Source: Oscheius onirici (Eukaryota > Nematoda > Chromadorea > Rhabditida > Rhabditidae). From it: a stretch of DNA of 64,000 bases. Position 1 is the stretch's first letter. Every line of letters begins with the position of its first letter. Below the pieces are notes generated by a model. The model was given only the letters and a program-made list of their open reading frames with translations, had not been told where the DNA came from and did not search any database. The position numbers were made by a program, and so were the translations under genes. The DNA lies in the NCBI GenBank assembly GCA_932521025.1, contig OW051469.1, forward strand, positions 7,824,398-7,888,397. The letters run 5' to 3'. Of the stretch, positions 1 through 14,109 are shown in pieces.

Positions 1-150
1 TGCAAAACTATCGATAGACTAGCATATGCAGAAAAAAAGAACACCGATGCACCGTAGAAAATGTTTATTTTCTATATTCGGAACATTTGATTCCCAAGTA
101 ATAGTGAGCCCAGAATTCGGGGCAGTTTATGCAGATATCAAAACTCTTGA

Positions 151-1123
151 TCATCCAATCGGATGTGGCAATATCATGTTCATCGGAACATCTTTATTCC
201 GGTTGAAGCACATTATGACGTTCCTCATCTTCTTGATTGACGGCATTTTGAGCATCTCGACCGGATGGGTGTGGAGCCAAACACGATCTATCCTGAGCTG
301 CTTGCGGTGAATAGAGAAGGTTTCGGCGCGGACCTTCGTCAGAAAGTTGTCCAGTTGGTCCAGTTTTACCCTGTTGTCGAACGGCACTTCTCCGATATCA
401 GGAGGCAGGACGATCAACACGTGGACATGACTAATGTTGGGACGGTCTGAGATGAGGTCGGACAACTGTTCGTAGGGCAGATTGGCAACGGAATCGACCT
501 GGAAACCATTTTCTCTGTCTAAAAGAAAAAGTTTACTTACACTGATGATGAGCCAGAGATTCTCCACGTACACCTGCTTCAGTTGGTAGCCGATTTGGGG
601 TAGAATGTCAGAATTGGCCGTCCGTCGTCATCCTGTCCTTCAATCTCGACCACCATGACCTGCTCCCTCACTCGACACTGACCAAATTTCATCATGCGGT
701 AGTGCATCAGCTTGCTCGTTTGACCAAGACGACCGAACTTCCGAGCATTTATATTCTCGCAGACCTGGGCCAGAATGTGTTTGGGAAGATGGACGATGCT
801 CAGCTTGTTCGGATCCTCGAGGAAGTTGGTTGGATCCAGATTCTGAAGTTCCTCCGGTAGTCGGGCAGCCTCGTAGTCGAAGAGACGATCCGGGACAGTT
901 ACGAATTCCTCGATCTTGTACTTGCGCTCTATGGCTGTTTCCAGACCCGAATCATGGGAGAGGCTCTCCAGGCTCGAGGGAGTAGATCTACTGCCATCGG
1001 TCGAGTCGACAACGACGGGCCTGTAAAAAGAATTGCATACTTCCCACATTGTTCGTACCTTTTCCAGGAGCCGTGAAGCGTCCAAGCCGATGCCCGGAAA
1101 TTGACGAGAAGATCGAGGCACAT
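151..1123 (-). CDS. F-box-type protein gene, frame broken once
   Basis: Candidate substrate-recruiting F-box protein (SCF ubiquitin ligase adaptor), judged only from the motif and from similarity to the other F-box units near 36-38.9 kb. The best start is the ATG at 1123-1121. Exon 1 (1123-1059) joins exon 2 (from 1020) across a 38-bp GT-AG intron in correct phase. Exon 2 carries an acidic, Ser-rich linker and then an F-box-like helix set beginning IVHLPKHILAQVCENI and ending near TSKLMHYRMM. The open frame then stops at 579-581, but a neighbouring frame continues at once with YQLKQVYVENLWLIIS and runs to a stop at 151. No GT-AG intron explains the jump, and a run of four C (- strand) at 597-600 sits at the junction. 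So this is either a one-base indel in a decaying gene or a sequence error. Function is inferred. Confidence 0.55.
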
Positions 1124-1249
1124 GTTTACAGCAAGTAGAAAGCAGCTATCGGCTACAGTGCAACGAGGGACAAGTGACTAGTAAATCAGTTGCATCCTGT
1201 CGAACTCTATTTTAGACACACTAATCCACTTTAACTTGTTCCCAAGTAT

Positions 1250-1500
1250 GTCTGAAGCTTTTATTGAGGATAAGGAGGGGAGCTTTGTGCCCACAATTAG
1301 TTTCTAACAAGTCGCGACAGGAAAAGAAAGTGCTCGAACTTTGGTAGTTGCTTACTGGGATAGTACGTTTGGAACGGAGTGACAAGGGAAGAATGAGGGG
1401 GGAATATGGCTGAGGCACTGTGACAGAACGAACGAAGTAACAGCTGAATACGAAAGAAAACTTGAGCCCTGGAAGGGCGTTGCTAACCTTGTAGTAAACA
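1250..1500. repeat. Interspersed repeat R1, copy 1
   Basis: About 250 bp that recurs in the same orientation at 26926-27171. Shared blocks include GAGCTTTGTGC(C/G)CACAATTAG, AACAAGTCGCGACA and a common right end near GTTGC(T/A)AACCTTGT. It lies between the F-box gene and the aspin gene. No coding capacity or clear terminal repeats were seen, so the class is unknown. Confidence 0.7.
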
Positions 1501-1810
1501 AAAGCACTAAAGGAAAGCCTTTTTGAGACTTCCAGACATTTCAGACTATTATGGCAGGGTAGAACCGCAAAGGACTTGATCAAACTCCCTACTCGGGTCT
1601 CTCTAATAACTAACTCACTTTCCTCAACTTCATGTCATCGTGTACTCCCAGAAATCGTCGATTATTTCTTTGATCAAGTACTACTTGAAGACCATACCAA
1701 ACTTGTCCCCGCTGTTGTAGATGACCAGATTTCTCAGCGTCAGGTCCCGACCGGAGGGATGAATCAGTTTTGCTATTGTGATTTCCATTGTTGACGTTAA
1801 ACTTTATTTA

Positions 1811-2890
1811 TTAAAAAATGGCTGTACAGAAGTTGGGAACCTTGGGAGCTTCGGGAATAGCAGCTTCGACGGCAGTTGAAGCCCCTGTAGTGGTAGCCCG
1901 ATCAGCTGGGCTGTCATTGAACAAGGCGGAGAAAAGGTCAGAGGAGCCGAAGAGACCCTTTACTTGCTGAAAAGAGGTCTTTTAAAACAAAACCTTTGTT
2001 CTTTTTGACAGTTTTTTTTGTACCGAACAAACCGTACCTTGGAAACCTGATCCTGAACGTATTTCTGGTAGATTGTTTGCTTGCCATCGAAAACCTTCAG
2101 CTCTTCAATCTCGGAAGCGGTCAAATCGCGGGCAAAGTCACGTCCGACGTAGACCTTGTTTCCCTGGATCATGCAGCCGTCGAAGATGTACTGGGTCGTG
2201 TCATCGGCTTTGCAAAAAGACGGCTTGGCAGGAGCTTTGGGCAACTCAAACTGCTTCGTGGCCTTGGTCGAGCTGACGTTCTTCTTGCCGCCGGAAATTC
2301 TCTCCTCGAGGGCCTTTTGCTTCTCAATCACGGCGGCTTTCACAGCCTAAAATAGGCTTATTTTCTCAGTTCTGGAAGTCATTTCAATTTTTACCTCATA
2401 CCCTTGGGCAACTACTCGCTTTCTACGGGGAGTTCAACTGTGTACTCTCCCAATCGGCATTACATTGGAGGAAACTAATTTTCCAGCTTGTTCCAAAAAC
2501 TGTCTATACATGAAGATGAGTCTTATGTTAGAACAATCGTCCCTGGCAAGAACCAAGGCAATTTCTACATTCCTATCTCGCCAGAATGTTCCGAAAATTC
2601 CATAATGTTCCAAAACTTACAGCCTTGTAGTCCTCGGCCTTCTTCTGGTATTCGGCAAACTCTTCCTGTTCCTTGGAAGACAATTCGTGCTGCTTGAAGC
2701 CGTTGATGTACAGAACATTTCCCTAGAATTACAGATTTTCCTCTCAACTGTTTGCACTCACAGTAACCACACATCCAGTTGCTCCACCGGCCCCAGTGGA
2801 AGAGACGGCAATAGTTCCGACCGTCAGACGCTTCTGGCGAGGAGCGCAAAGAGCGACAGCAGTGAGACAGAGTAGAATGATGAGTTTCAT
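1811..2890 (-). CDS. Secreted aspin / pepsin-inhibitor-3-like protein, two repeats
   Basis: Predicted 231-residue secreted protein of the nematode pepsin-inhibitor-3 (aspin, Dit33-like) family, whose characterised Ascaris member inhibits aspartic proteases. Four exons (2890-2762, 2722-2621, 2346-2038, 1966-1811) join in phase. Residues 1-16 form a signal peptide (MKLIILLCLTAVALCA). Repeat 1 begins GCVVTVGNVLYINGF (about residues 39-53). Repeat 2 begins PSFCKADDTTQYIFDGCMIQGNKVYV and continues ARDLTASEIEELKVF; the C terminus ends with an NFC motif. The GC..GN.(L/V)(Y/F)(I/V) core followed by a D/ELT/SS..E helix is the family signature. A Lys-rich helix links the repeats. The ATG directly follows CCTTTCAG, a likely trans-splice acceptor, and AATAAA lies just past the stop. 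Protease target is inferred only. Confidence 0.85.
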
Positions 2891-2899
2891 CTGAAAGGC
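2891..2899 (-). promoter_or_regulatory. Likely SL trans-splice acceptor of the aspin gene
   Basis: On the minus strand GCCTTTCAG abuts the ATG with no 5' UTR between them. A 3' splice site at the start codon with no upstream coding exon is what spliced-leader addition leaves in nematode genes. Inference from position; no SL transcript was available. Confidence 0.5.
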
Positions 2900-4344
2900 T
2901 GTATTTTGGGCTCGGGAGATACTCCGGAAAGGCGTGTTTGTCGTGTAGGATCGAAAGTTTTCGGATTATAAATTCTGGAAAAGATGGCTCTAAGCCATCT
3001 GAACTTTTGGAAAAACGAGAACTAAGAGCCAAAAATAGATCCGACTAAATTGTTGATTGAAGACGCTCTCGGAAAGAATGTTCTCGAACAATGGGGATTT
3101 TCTGGAGGTAAATGAGGCTGTTTTCGTCAGCTGTTCTCGATAAGTCAGTGGGAAGATAAACAGCCTGTCGCACAAAATGGAGAAGACTACAGCGTCCGGA
3201 TAGGGAAAAGAGCGGAAACTGGGACAGGCTGACGGGAGAGAGAAACAATCACCACCGATCGGCTAGGCCGTGTTGAGTAGAAAGGGGTGAAAAGATAATC
3301 GCCTGACAACCGGTCAGTCACTTCGAATAAATAGGATTTGGAGAGGGAACGGCCTTGACTTTCGGCTGTAGAAGTCAGTGAGACAGGCTCCGTCTCAAGA
3401 CTGTTATTCTAGAAGAACAATGACCCGATTTGAGTCCTGTATTGTATTTTGACCGAGTTTACTTCTAGAAAACTCTTTTCAAAACATGGCTTGTTCAAGA
3501 TTGTGATGTCCTGGAAAATTGTGGCTTTCTGTCCGGTCTACAACTGAATCAAAGTGATACAAAAATAATGAATCTACATTTGCAAAGAAGCTCTTCATTT
3601 CTTGTCACAAGTGTTTTCGTCAGGATGTCAGTTCCCTGGCTGGCTTGTCGAGCTGATGCTACATCAGTTCACTGTATTTGAGATGTTTTGACGTCAATCT
3701 GTCGATTCAATCAGTACTCTACGAGACTGTACAAAGTGTTCTTAGCCTTTAACTGGTTTCCCAATGGAAACTTGGCAGCAATATATGATAGAAAGACGTT
3801 GAAATTGATATCGAGCAGTAAACATATGCTCAATGTAATCGTTTCGTCAGCAACAGACCTGATGGCAGCGAAAAAATGAAAGAACATTGTCCGATCGGAG
3901 TACTATAATAATTTCACGTTTAGAAGTTCAGGCTAAAACTGCAACGTCTTTTCGAGTAAATTATTGTTACCAGCTTCTACATTTGTCAAATAACACTTTT
4001 TCAACAAAACCGTGCTTTTCTCAAGAAAAAATAATGAAAAACACTTGTTTAAGTTCCTCCATACGGATCTTCCACGAGTTTGAAGAATATAACAGCGTTT
4101 GAATTGGCGCGGTCCTGATTTACAGGGATAAGTTACAGTAACCCGAACGCCCGCCAAACTTTGGCTTTGCGCTTCATTTTTCCTGTTCTGTTTATTCGCG
4201 CTGGCCATTTTTCCGTTGTTATCCTCGTTTTTTATCATTTTTTGCCAATTTTTGATGCATATATATTTCTACTAGCCGTTATTTACGTCCGACAATGTAT
4301 TTCCTTCCAGTTTTCGATCTTTTTGTCGCTCCAACGCTACCAAC
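2900..4344. other. Intergenic region between aspin and eEF1A
   Basis: Divergent spacer of about 1.4 kb. It should hold the promoters of both neighbours. The segment CTTCCAG at about 4307-4313 is a possible trans-splice acceptor about 30 nt before the eEF1A ATG. No other gene, RNA or repeat was recognised. Confidence 0.4.
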
Positions 4345-6638
<2,294 letters not shown>

Positions 6639-6921
6639 ACCTTTGTTATATTTCATTGCCTAATAAACATGAATAGTTATCTTGTTCTTTTTTTTCAAGT
6701 TTATGTCATTTTGGGAAATCTATGGTACTACGAATAAACCTTACATGTAACAAAGGGAAACCTCCGCCTCTACGCCCGTATTGACTCTCCGGGAAATGGT
6801 GGTTATGTTGAGCAGCCTAGAGTAGGTAAGATAATTTTCAGAGTCGTCCATCCATCACATGATATTCTCACAACCAGTATTCTACAGCTCGTTAACTTCT
6901 AGACTAGTCGTCGTTGTCAAC

Positions 6922-8001
6922 ATGTCCAATTCGAAACACGTCGTCCTGAATACTCCCTCGGTCACGGTTACTTTGGCGGATCTGTCGCTAGCTTTGAAGT
7001 CGGTGGAAGTCCTGTTCCCGAATGCATCTCTCCTCGTGCCGATCATATTCCAGGAGGATGGTATTCCAAGAAGCATCTCAACAGTCAGTACCCAGTCCCC
7101 CACCCTCACCCTTAATCTCTTACAGCTTGTCCCGAGATTGGGCTGAGGCACTTCTACTGGGTCTGTGCCAGCAAACTGGTTAATGTCCGGAACCTCACGG
7201 AGTATCTGAACCGTACTCCTACCTTCGATGGAACATACATTCGCGGAGAAATTGCCGTTAAGGACAAGACAATTCCGTCCAAAATGTTCCCGGCAGAAAC
7301 CATCGTCACTCTTTACTGCGAGGACACAAAATCTCTGGATGAGATGATACGACAGATGGAACCCAAACCGGCCAAGAAGTTAGAAGTCGTTGTCAACTAC
7401 TCCATGTCCCTACAGAAAAAAAGGCAGTGGGAAAAACATCTCAATGGAGGCCAAGTCTACATGTACCCAGGAGCAGACCCCAACCACGCCCTCCGAGAGT
7501 ACGCAGTCACAAAGAAGGCCACAATTGGCATGAGAAAGATGGGGAAGGCGGAATCTACAATCATTCTGGACAACTCGGTCGAAGAATTCTTCTTGGGAGA
7601 AGACGATGCTGCGCCGAACTCGATGATCCCTCTCACGTCCACGCAGTACCCAGCCAACCGGAAGAGACACTTCCCGTAGACGCAGAGATTAGAGCCCCGA
7701 GTGAGAAAAGGTCCCGTTTAGATGACGATCAACTCCAGCAGATTATCGCAAGGACCTTTATGACAACGTATCCTTATAGAGTGCCACCCGCCGCCACAAG
7801 AAGGGATCCCTATGGTTTGACAGGTAGTTGAGCCTTCAAACAAGAACGGAGCTTCGGCGGTCCAGAAGATTATTCAACCCCAAGGAGCACATCTCACCCC
7901 TGCTGCTATCCCTAAATGCAAGACTTTTTCTCCTTTTTTACAATCCCCTTATTTTCAGTCCGCATGAAGATGAAGCACGGCAGTCACTAACTAATGCTGG
8001 A
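6922..8001 (+). CDS. Unrecognised protein; 3' exon structure uncertain
   Basis: I do not recognise this family. Exon 1 (ATG 6922 to 7060) joins exon 2 (from 7126) in phase across a 65-bp GT-AG intron. Exon 2 is a strong coding stretch with GLRHFYWVCASKLVNVRNLT, an acidic/Lys-rich middle and VEEFFLGEDDAAP near its end, then meets a stop at 7677-7679. Coding-like sequence goes on in a second frame (RAPSEKRSRLDDDQLQQIIA, about 7690-7767) and returns to the first (GASAVQKIIQPQGAHLTPAA, about 7842-7905). A last exon after TTTTCAG at 7960 could read RMKMKHGSH and stop. I could not find GT-AG introns that join all pieces, so the C-terminal half may be mis-joined, use unusual splice sites or be damaged. 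No transmembrane segment or signal peptide is visible. It converges on EMC1. Confidence 0.5.
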
Positions 8002-8064
8002 CCAAGAAGCTATCGAAAGGTTTGAGCATTTTTATAGATGGAATAAGTAACAATTAAAAATAAA

Positions 8065-11000
8065 CTATGCCCAAGACGCACGGAGAGCATTGTTTCGGGA
8101 GATCCGCTTGGAAATGAAAGATCCAATGAAGAGGGCGGCGAGGACTAGACTGATAAGAATGTGATCGAAATCGTCTTTTAGAATGTCGAAAGTTCCGGAC
8201 GGATGAAGGCGCGTGAAGAATATGTCGATTCCATAGGCAAGCATCAGACTCGTCGATTCGAGACCAGACGATCTAAATTTTGTTTTTACTGAGGAAAAAT
8301 AAGAAAATCGAACGCAGTCTTGATGCCTTTGACTCGGAAAACCGTCTGGTTGTAGTTGATCATCTCTTCTGTGGCGATTGGCAGCTCCGGCATGTAGGGA
8401 ATCATGCCCTCTTCTCGCATCTCCTGCGTCAATTCGTACGGTCGATTGGCGTCCAGGAGCTTTCGGGAAACTTCGTGAAGACCTCCGAAAGGCAGAGCGA
8501 AGACAATGGATCGCGTCGTCAGACCTTGTTCTGAAAGAAGGATGTATAATGACAGGAAACATGGAAAACTAGGGAAAAAATCCAGGATAACTGCTCAAAC
8601 ATGCGCTAAAAGCTTCCAGACCTCTTTGACAGCATCATTTTACGAATCTGAGACTCAGGGATGTGCGCGCGGACCGGGCAGGAGAGTGCCCGGTCCGGGA
8701 GCAAATTTGCCCGGAGCGGCCAGTGGCCGGGCAAGCGCTTTTCGGCTGCCCGGGCAGGTGCCGTGCAAACCGCACGGACCGGGTAGGAGGTCATCATCAT
8801 CAGGACCGGGCAATTACAAATACGGACCGGGCAAATAGGCTATTGCCTGGTCCGGGCGCACATCCCTGCTGAGACTATTAAAGAATTTCAATCACTGCCT
8901 CAGTAATTTAACGTCACAAAATCTGACAGTTTTCAGAAACAACGGTCGCAGCACCCTTTCAAGGTTAGAGTTACCTAATTTCTCTACAAAACAAAAAAAT
9001 CCGTACCAGTTTCACTGACGGCCATGGCATCGACTCCTTGAGCATAGACGTAGCTCTGAGTCGTAACCTCCGGAGCCTTGGAGCTGGGAGATAACGAGTC
9101 AAACTTTTCCTTATTTTCCGGCTTCTCTCCTTCGTAGAGCTCGATAACGCCAATTTCCGTCCGACGACTCTTCTCCGACCAGTAAGAGAACTGAAATTCG
9201 ACATTTTAGTTTAAAACCTAGGAGAAAAACTCACAGCGACCCAATTTTCGCAGTGAACAAGATGGACTGGTCCGGAAGCTCTCGGCAGCTTCGCCGTATG
9301 CACGATGAGTCCGGAAACGACGTCGACGAGATAGATGGTCAGGAGCTGATTCGTCGAGTCTAGAGTGGCGACAGCCACCAGATTCGGATTGCTGTATTTG
9401 TACTGAACCGTCCGGTCGATCAGCACACGGCCTTGCGAGTGGACACGCTCTGAAAATTGGGTGATTATGAGGGTAAAAACGAGATTATGCGCTAAAGGAA
9501 CAGTAGTGTCAAGCTCGTTGGCCAGCGCATTTTCTTTGATTTCAACTCGTTCGAAACATGTAGAAGATTGTATTCTTTAGCTACCAGGAATCCTTCTCCG
9601 CCCTAATTGCTCTGTGGTCGTCCCGATACATCCGTTCATCAGGAAGCAGTGGAAGTCACTGAGTCGTTCCATCAACTGACAGGCTTCGACGATCTTGGAT
9701 AGGTGTGCATAGATTCAGTCGTAGAATAGCCGCAGTTTTCGAGAGCAGTGAGTGTCCATCATCAGCTTGAGCAAACCTTCTTAATGTCGCAGGTTGTCTA
9801 GTCAAGCAGACGACGGATTCGACTGGCACGAATAGCGATTCTTTTCCGACAGAGTCGATCTACTGTTTTTACACTGTAGATTCCAACCAGCCGGCTTCGT
9901 TTACTTGTGTTTTCTTCTTTACTTCTGATCCTTTACCCAGTCAACCGATTTCTCCTGATCCCTTCCCTAGTCAACCGATCTCTCCTGATCCCTTCCCTAG
10001 TCAACCGATCTCTTCTGCTCCTTTCCCCAGTCAACCGATCTCTTCTGCTCCCTTCCCAGTCAACCCATCTCTTCTGATCCTTTTTCCGGCGATCCGATCC
10101 CACTCTGATCATATGCAGATCAACCGGTCCCTTGTAAACCGGTCTTTTCAAATCTTCTGTAAACGGTCTCTTCAAATCTTCTACCGGTCACCCTGACTCG
10201 ATTTCCTACTCAAAACAATTTAGCAAAAATATTTGCTGAGGAGAGGAGTCGAACCCGGGTCATCTGGGTGAACACGACTCTTAACAATACACCAAAATTT
10301 CAGGTCCCGGACAAACAAATAAACAGAGTCCACGACAGACTGCGCTTTAATAGTAGAGAGATCATCAAGAGGGTATTTCATCAGCCTTTTCCCCCATGTT
10401 TATCGTCATCTGCCACTATTTGAGAGCCAACAAGGACAGGAGCAGGGCCAGAATGAATAACACTTTCGAAGACGTCCTGGCAACTGTCATTGTTGATTGT
10501 AGCTTCTGAGAATCCGAATGTCGCTATTTAAAGAAAACTCGACCAAAGTAGAAGCCGAAACAGTTTAACCAAGACGTTCGATTAAGCGATTCCCCTCACA
10601 ATGAATTGCGAATGTTCCCAGAAGCCGGGCAATTCCTTTGAACAAACGAAAGAAAACTCACGATTGGAAGGTTTTCCCTTGATGATGATGATCTTCTCGT
10701 CGGCGCCGAGATGAATATTGGCCGTCCAGACGGTTTCCAGTCGTCTCGTCTTGAAGTTGATCTGCTTGCCCGAGAGGCTGGAGGAGCTCGTTCCGAGCAC
10801 GAAAACGGGATGAGAAACTTCAAAGTCGGCTGGCAGCTCGGGATAGAATGTCACCTAAATTTTGATGAAATTATAGGTTGCAAATGAAAAATTGCCTTTT
10901 CAGCGTTGTCGACGAGAACTAGGGAATGAATCTGGTCTTTTCCGGTAAACGGAAGGAGATCGACTCGGCTGACGGTCGTCTCGAGGCTCTTTTTCTCAAT

Positions 11001-13942
11001 AATTGTGCCGGTGATCGGATTGAAGGCTACCAGGACGCCTCTCTCGGAGATCTAAAAAAAGGCATCAGAGATTTCTCGCTTTAAAAATAAAGAAAAATGT
11101 TTAAAACTAACGGAATCTTTGAAAGTGACGACGGCCTGTCCATGAAGATGATAGTTGGAGGTCGACCGCTGGATGAAAAGAGGAATCTTCTGCTCTCCGA
11201 GACTGTTTGTGAGCTGCGAAAAAGAGGCTCCGAGGCTCGTTCTCCAGATGATTGAGCCGTCGCTGCTGTCGATTCCGAAGACGACGCCGTCCAACGAGGC
11301 CACAACCAACATCTTGCGCAGATTGAAGTAATCTCTTTCCAACGGCTGTTTGCTGAAAAAGGTGGTATTAGAAGATGTAAAAATCTGGGGTTTGTTGCAT
11401 TTAGCCGGACCAGGTTTTGAATAGACTATCAACTAGACAGTGTCGAGTCCTTAGGGAAGACCATATGCTCGACAGTTAGACAGCTACATCGCTGTGGCCG
11501 CAACATACTGTGTTTGTACACATGTGTTCTTGCCAACTATTTCACAGGCTGTCTAGGAAACTTTTCAGTTGTTTTCGAGTCTTTAGAAATGGACAAAAAA
11601 ACACTGAAAAAGCTAGCTAACCTGCTCGGTCTTGAGATAGATTTGACAGAATTGAGCAGCTGACTGAATGAGTCTTTCGTCGTAATAGTCTCAGTCAACG
11701 TCATAATTTGCTGAACGGTGTGGACGAACCAGCGCTGGACTTGGATAAGCTGCGAGATGGTACGGTGAAGGAAGGCCGAAATTATGTTTCCTTCAAATTT
11801 TTATGGAGCTTTGTGGGAAAATAAGCAAAAAGTACCTCCAGTCTCGTCAAATTCGTCTTCTATGAGCTGTTGCGATTCGGACAGCGGCAGGTCGATCATT
11901 TCTACGGCAGCTACACGGGCAAGAGCCTCTTCTTTGAACCATTCCAGCTCTAGAGAATCGGTCGAGAGCGAGAGATCGAAAAACTCCGTACTAGAGGAGT
12001 TATTATGCAAAAAGAGGGAAAGACGAACCGGCAATCAGAATAGACCACAAAGAGCTCCAAAGACTTTGTCTGAGATTGTGCGTAGAGCTGCGTAGCAGGT
12101 ACAGCGGCCGTTCCAGCCGATTTCTGTAGATTTTGTCTTAAAAAGAAAAAAAAAGCAAAATACCGTGAAGATTTCCTTTCCCGTGGCCAGATCCAGGACG
12201 ACGATCTGAGCGTCTCCAATCGTGACAATTTTGTTCTCGGCCAGAGCTGCGGCGTCGACTTTCCGGGCCACTTTGGCTACAACTTTGAGCGGCGAGAGGG
12301 AGAGAATGATCGTGGCTGACTGGGACCGAGCAGCCAGATGGCTAGAGCCGAGAACGAGGAGCTCCCTATAACATTGATTCTTGGATAAAAATACGAGATA
12401 AACCTTGTAGAGACAGCAATATTGAGACTTTCGACGGTCAGACTGGTGGAGACGACATTCACGGAGTCGATCTCGTCTATGTGGAAGCAGGTGACGTGGG
12501 TGCCGGTGAACATGCATCTGAAAAAAATCATTTCGGAGGAAAACGGGAGGAGACAGAAACATTCGATTGCAAAACGGTCAGATTTCTCGTTTACTGCTGA
12601 ATCGGTATCTGAAAACATGATCTTCTGAACAAACTTCTGCGCTGATTGCCAGTAGCGTTGACCATGGAACAATTATTACCAGCTGCTCGCCAAAAAGTAT
12701 CACAATGGTGCGGAATTGAACCCCAATCAGACGTGTTACCATCATGCCAAGAACAAAAAAGACATCTTATCAACATGCCTCATGTACAAAAGAGTTTGGA
12801 AGATGATGGGAGGAAGAAAGATATGAAATCTAGGAAAAAAGCTCACTTTTCGGTAGATCCTTTAACGTTGGCCGTCATCATCTTGCCGACTCTTCCCTCA
12901 GCCACAATCTTCACTGTCAGAATGTTGTTTTCGAGTGTGATGAGGCGAACTTCATTTCCGGAAACGGCCAATCGAGTCCAGGGCGACGTTCCGACTTGCA
13001 CCTTCCACAGCTGATCACCGCTCGTCGAAAACTGATGAAGAAGGCCGCCGACGAGAACGTAGACTCCTTGAGCGGCTTCGGAAGGAATGGCCAGTTGGGC
13101 ATCGCTAAATTTTGAATTTCAGACTAAAGATGGCATAGAAAGTACCTGGAATCGGCTTCGGCGATCGTCTTTTGCCAGAGAATGGCTCCCGTGGTTGCGC
13201 TCCAAGCCCTTAGCAGACGTCCGCCATTGGAGATCGTGTAGAGACGTTTCGAGCCGGCCAGCGCAATTTCGAGAGGGACGGAGTTTTCTTCTTCGACGCG
13301 ACGCCAGTCTGAAAACGAGGAGAGTCAGTTCAAGGATCAATTGGAACATAGGGCGGCCGGGTTTTGGAGCCAGAACGAATGTTCAGTGATATTTTTCCGT
13401 TTTAGACTTGTTTCAACCACCCATTTTCAGAACTGGCCATTTCTTTGAATGAATGGCTTGAATCGGGCAAGGAACGTAATTTGAAGCGTCTATAGAAACC
13501 TGGAGCTTTGAGATCGAAACTTTCACCAAATACAAGCATGTGCGCTGGACCGGACCGGTCCGGACCGAATTTTAAATCGCTGACCGGATCGGTCCGCCCA
13601 CCCGCCGCCATTCAAAAATTAAACCGGCCTTAGCCGGTCCGAGCGCACATGCTTGCCCAAATACGACCAAAATATGAGAATAAGAAGCTATAAAAACCCA
13701 CTCAAATCGCCATTGGTTGTGGAAAGAGAGGCGAAGACATTCTGCTTCGTGGCCACCAGGAGCTGCTCCGCCTTGTCACCCTTGTGGAAGAAGGCTTGTC
13801 GAGGACATCCGACGAACTGCTTTCTCCTGCATTTTTACCCGTTTCCACTTAAAAAAAGAACTAACCAGTCGAATTTGCCAACCTGGTCCTCGTAGAGACC
13901 GAAACAAGTGGTCAGAAGACCAAAAAGCAACAAAAACCGCAT
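8065..13942 (-). CDS. EMC1: ER membrane protein complex subunit 1 (EMC1)
   Basis: Large lumenal/membrane subunit of the EMC, which inserts tail-anchored and multipass proteins into the ER membrane. Many exons separated by short introns plus a few long ones. A signal peptide (MRFLLLFGLLTTCFG) leads into LYEDQVGKFDW, nearly invariant in EMC1. Beta-propeller segments follow (LYTISNGGRLLRAW; VEMIDLPLSESQ; GVVFGIDSSDGSIIW; QYKYSNPNLVAVATLD; GPVHLVHCENWVAV). The conserved C-terminal block has MINYNQTV, LMLAYGIDIFFTRLHPS and FDILKDDFDHI, then one transmembrane helix and a short basic tail ending RASWA. Human EMC1 has the same order and closely similar end motifs. Introns host two hAT MITEs, a minisatellite and two tRNA-like elements. 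The start codon directly follows TTTTTTAG and lies 167 bp downstream of CHERP, suggesting co-transcription. Confidence 0.93.
8656..8868. mobile_element. hAT-type MITE with 8-bp target duplication (EMC1 intron)
   Basis: Terminal inverted repeats start CAGGGATGTGCGC and pair with GCGCACATCCCTG at the other end, with about 25 bp of imperfect pairing. The identical octamer CTGAGACT flanks both sides (8648-8655 and 8869-8876). An 8-bp duplication with CAGGG-type ends is the hAT hallmark. The 213-bp interior is GC-rich, repeats GGACCGGGCA-like blocks and codes for nothing recognisable, so it is non-autonomous. Confidence 0.9.
9936..10090. repeat. About 30-bp minisatellite in an EMC1 intron
   Basis: Roughly five imperfect tandem copies of AGTCAACCGATCTCTCCTGA plus TCCCTTCCCT, degenerating rightwards. 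It sits in the largest EMC1 intron (about 9.45-10.66 kb). Confidence 0.8.
10232..10300 (-). repeat. tRNA-like / SINE-like element (EMC1 intron)
   Basis: On the minus strand a B-box (GGGTTCGACTCC) follows, about 30 nt downstream, an A-box-like TTGGTGTATTGTTAAGAG. Arms pair poorly and no clear anticodon arm is visible, so this reads as a tRNA-derived remnant and not a working tRNA. Confidence 0.45.
12703..12757 (-). repeat. Internally deleted tRNA-like element (EMC1 intron)
   Basis: The minus strand reads TGGCATGATGGTAACACG (A-box/D-arm like), CTGATT, then GGGGTTCAATTCC (a canonical B-box), with almost no room for an anticodon arm. Most likely a SINE head or truncated tRNA copy. It lies between EMC1 exons. 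Confidence 0.45.
13533..13655. mobile_element. Second hAT-type MITE (EMC1 intron)
   Basis: A 123-bp element with ends CAAGCATGTGCGC and GCGCACATGCTTG, flanked by ACCAAATA (13525-13532) and CCCAAATA (13656-13663): an 8-bp target duplication with one difference. It shares the CATGTGCGC...GGACCGG terminal theme with the element at 8656 and is probably a relative. It lies in the intron between early EMC1 exons. Confidence 0.85.
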
Positions 13943-13950
13943 CTAAAAAA
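13943..13950 (-). promoter_or_regulatory. Splice acceptor abutting the EMC1 ATG
   Basis: TTTTTTAG immediately precedes ATG on the minus strand. With CHERP ending only 167 bp upstream on the same strand, this fits an internal trans-splice site of a nematode operon. Confidence 0.5.
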
Positions 13951-14109
13951 CTTTTAAAGCGGTGGAAGTTAAAGAAAGAGGTATAAGGACATGAACAACG
14001 TGAAATTGTTACACAAAACCAGGCAGATATGATAATTTAATCAAAATTGTACAAAAATATAGTTGCAATCATCGAAAAACCCGTGTGAAAATCATCGAGA
14101 TGGGGAGGA

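Noticed and set aside
519-540. A 22-bp GT-AG intron in the first F-box gene
   Set aside because: GTAAGT...TTTTAG is present, but 22 bp is shorter than known spliceosomal introns of animals and the frame is open through it.
8660-8870. GC-rich frames in both strands of the MITE
   Set aside because: Proline/glycine/arginine-rich translations come from the repetitive GGACCGGGCA composition of the transposon.
10232-10300. Functional tRNA gene
   Set aside because: A and B boxes are present but acceptor, anticodon and T arms do not pair properly; better explained as a tRNA-derived repeat.
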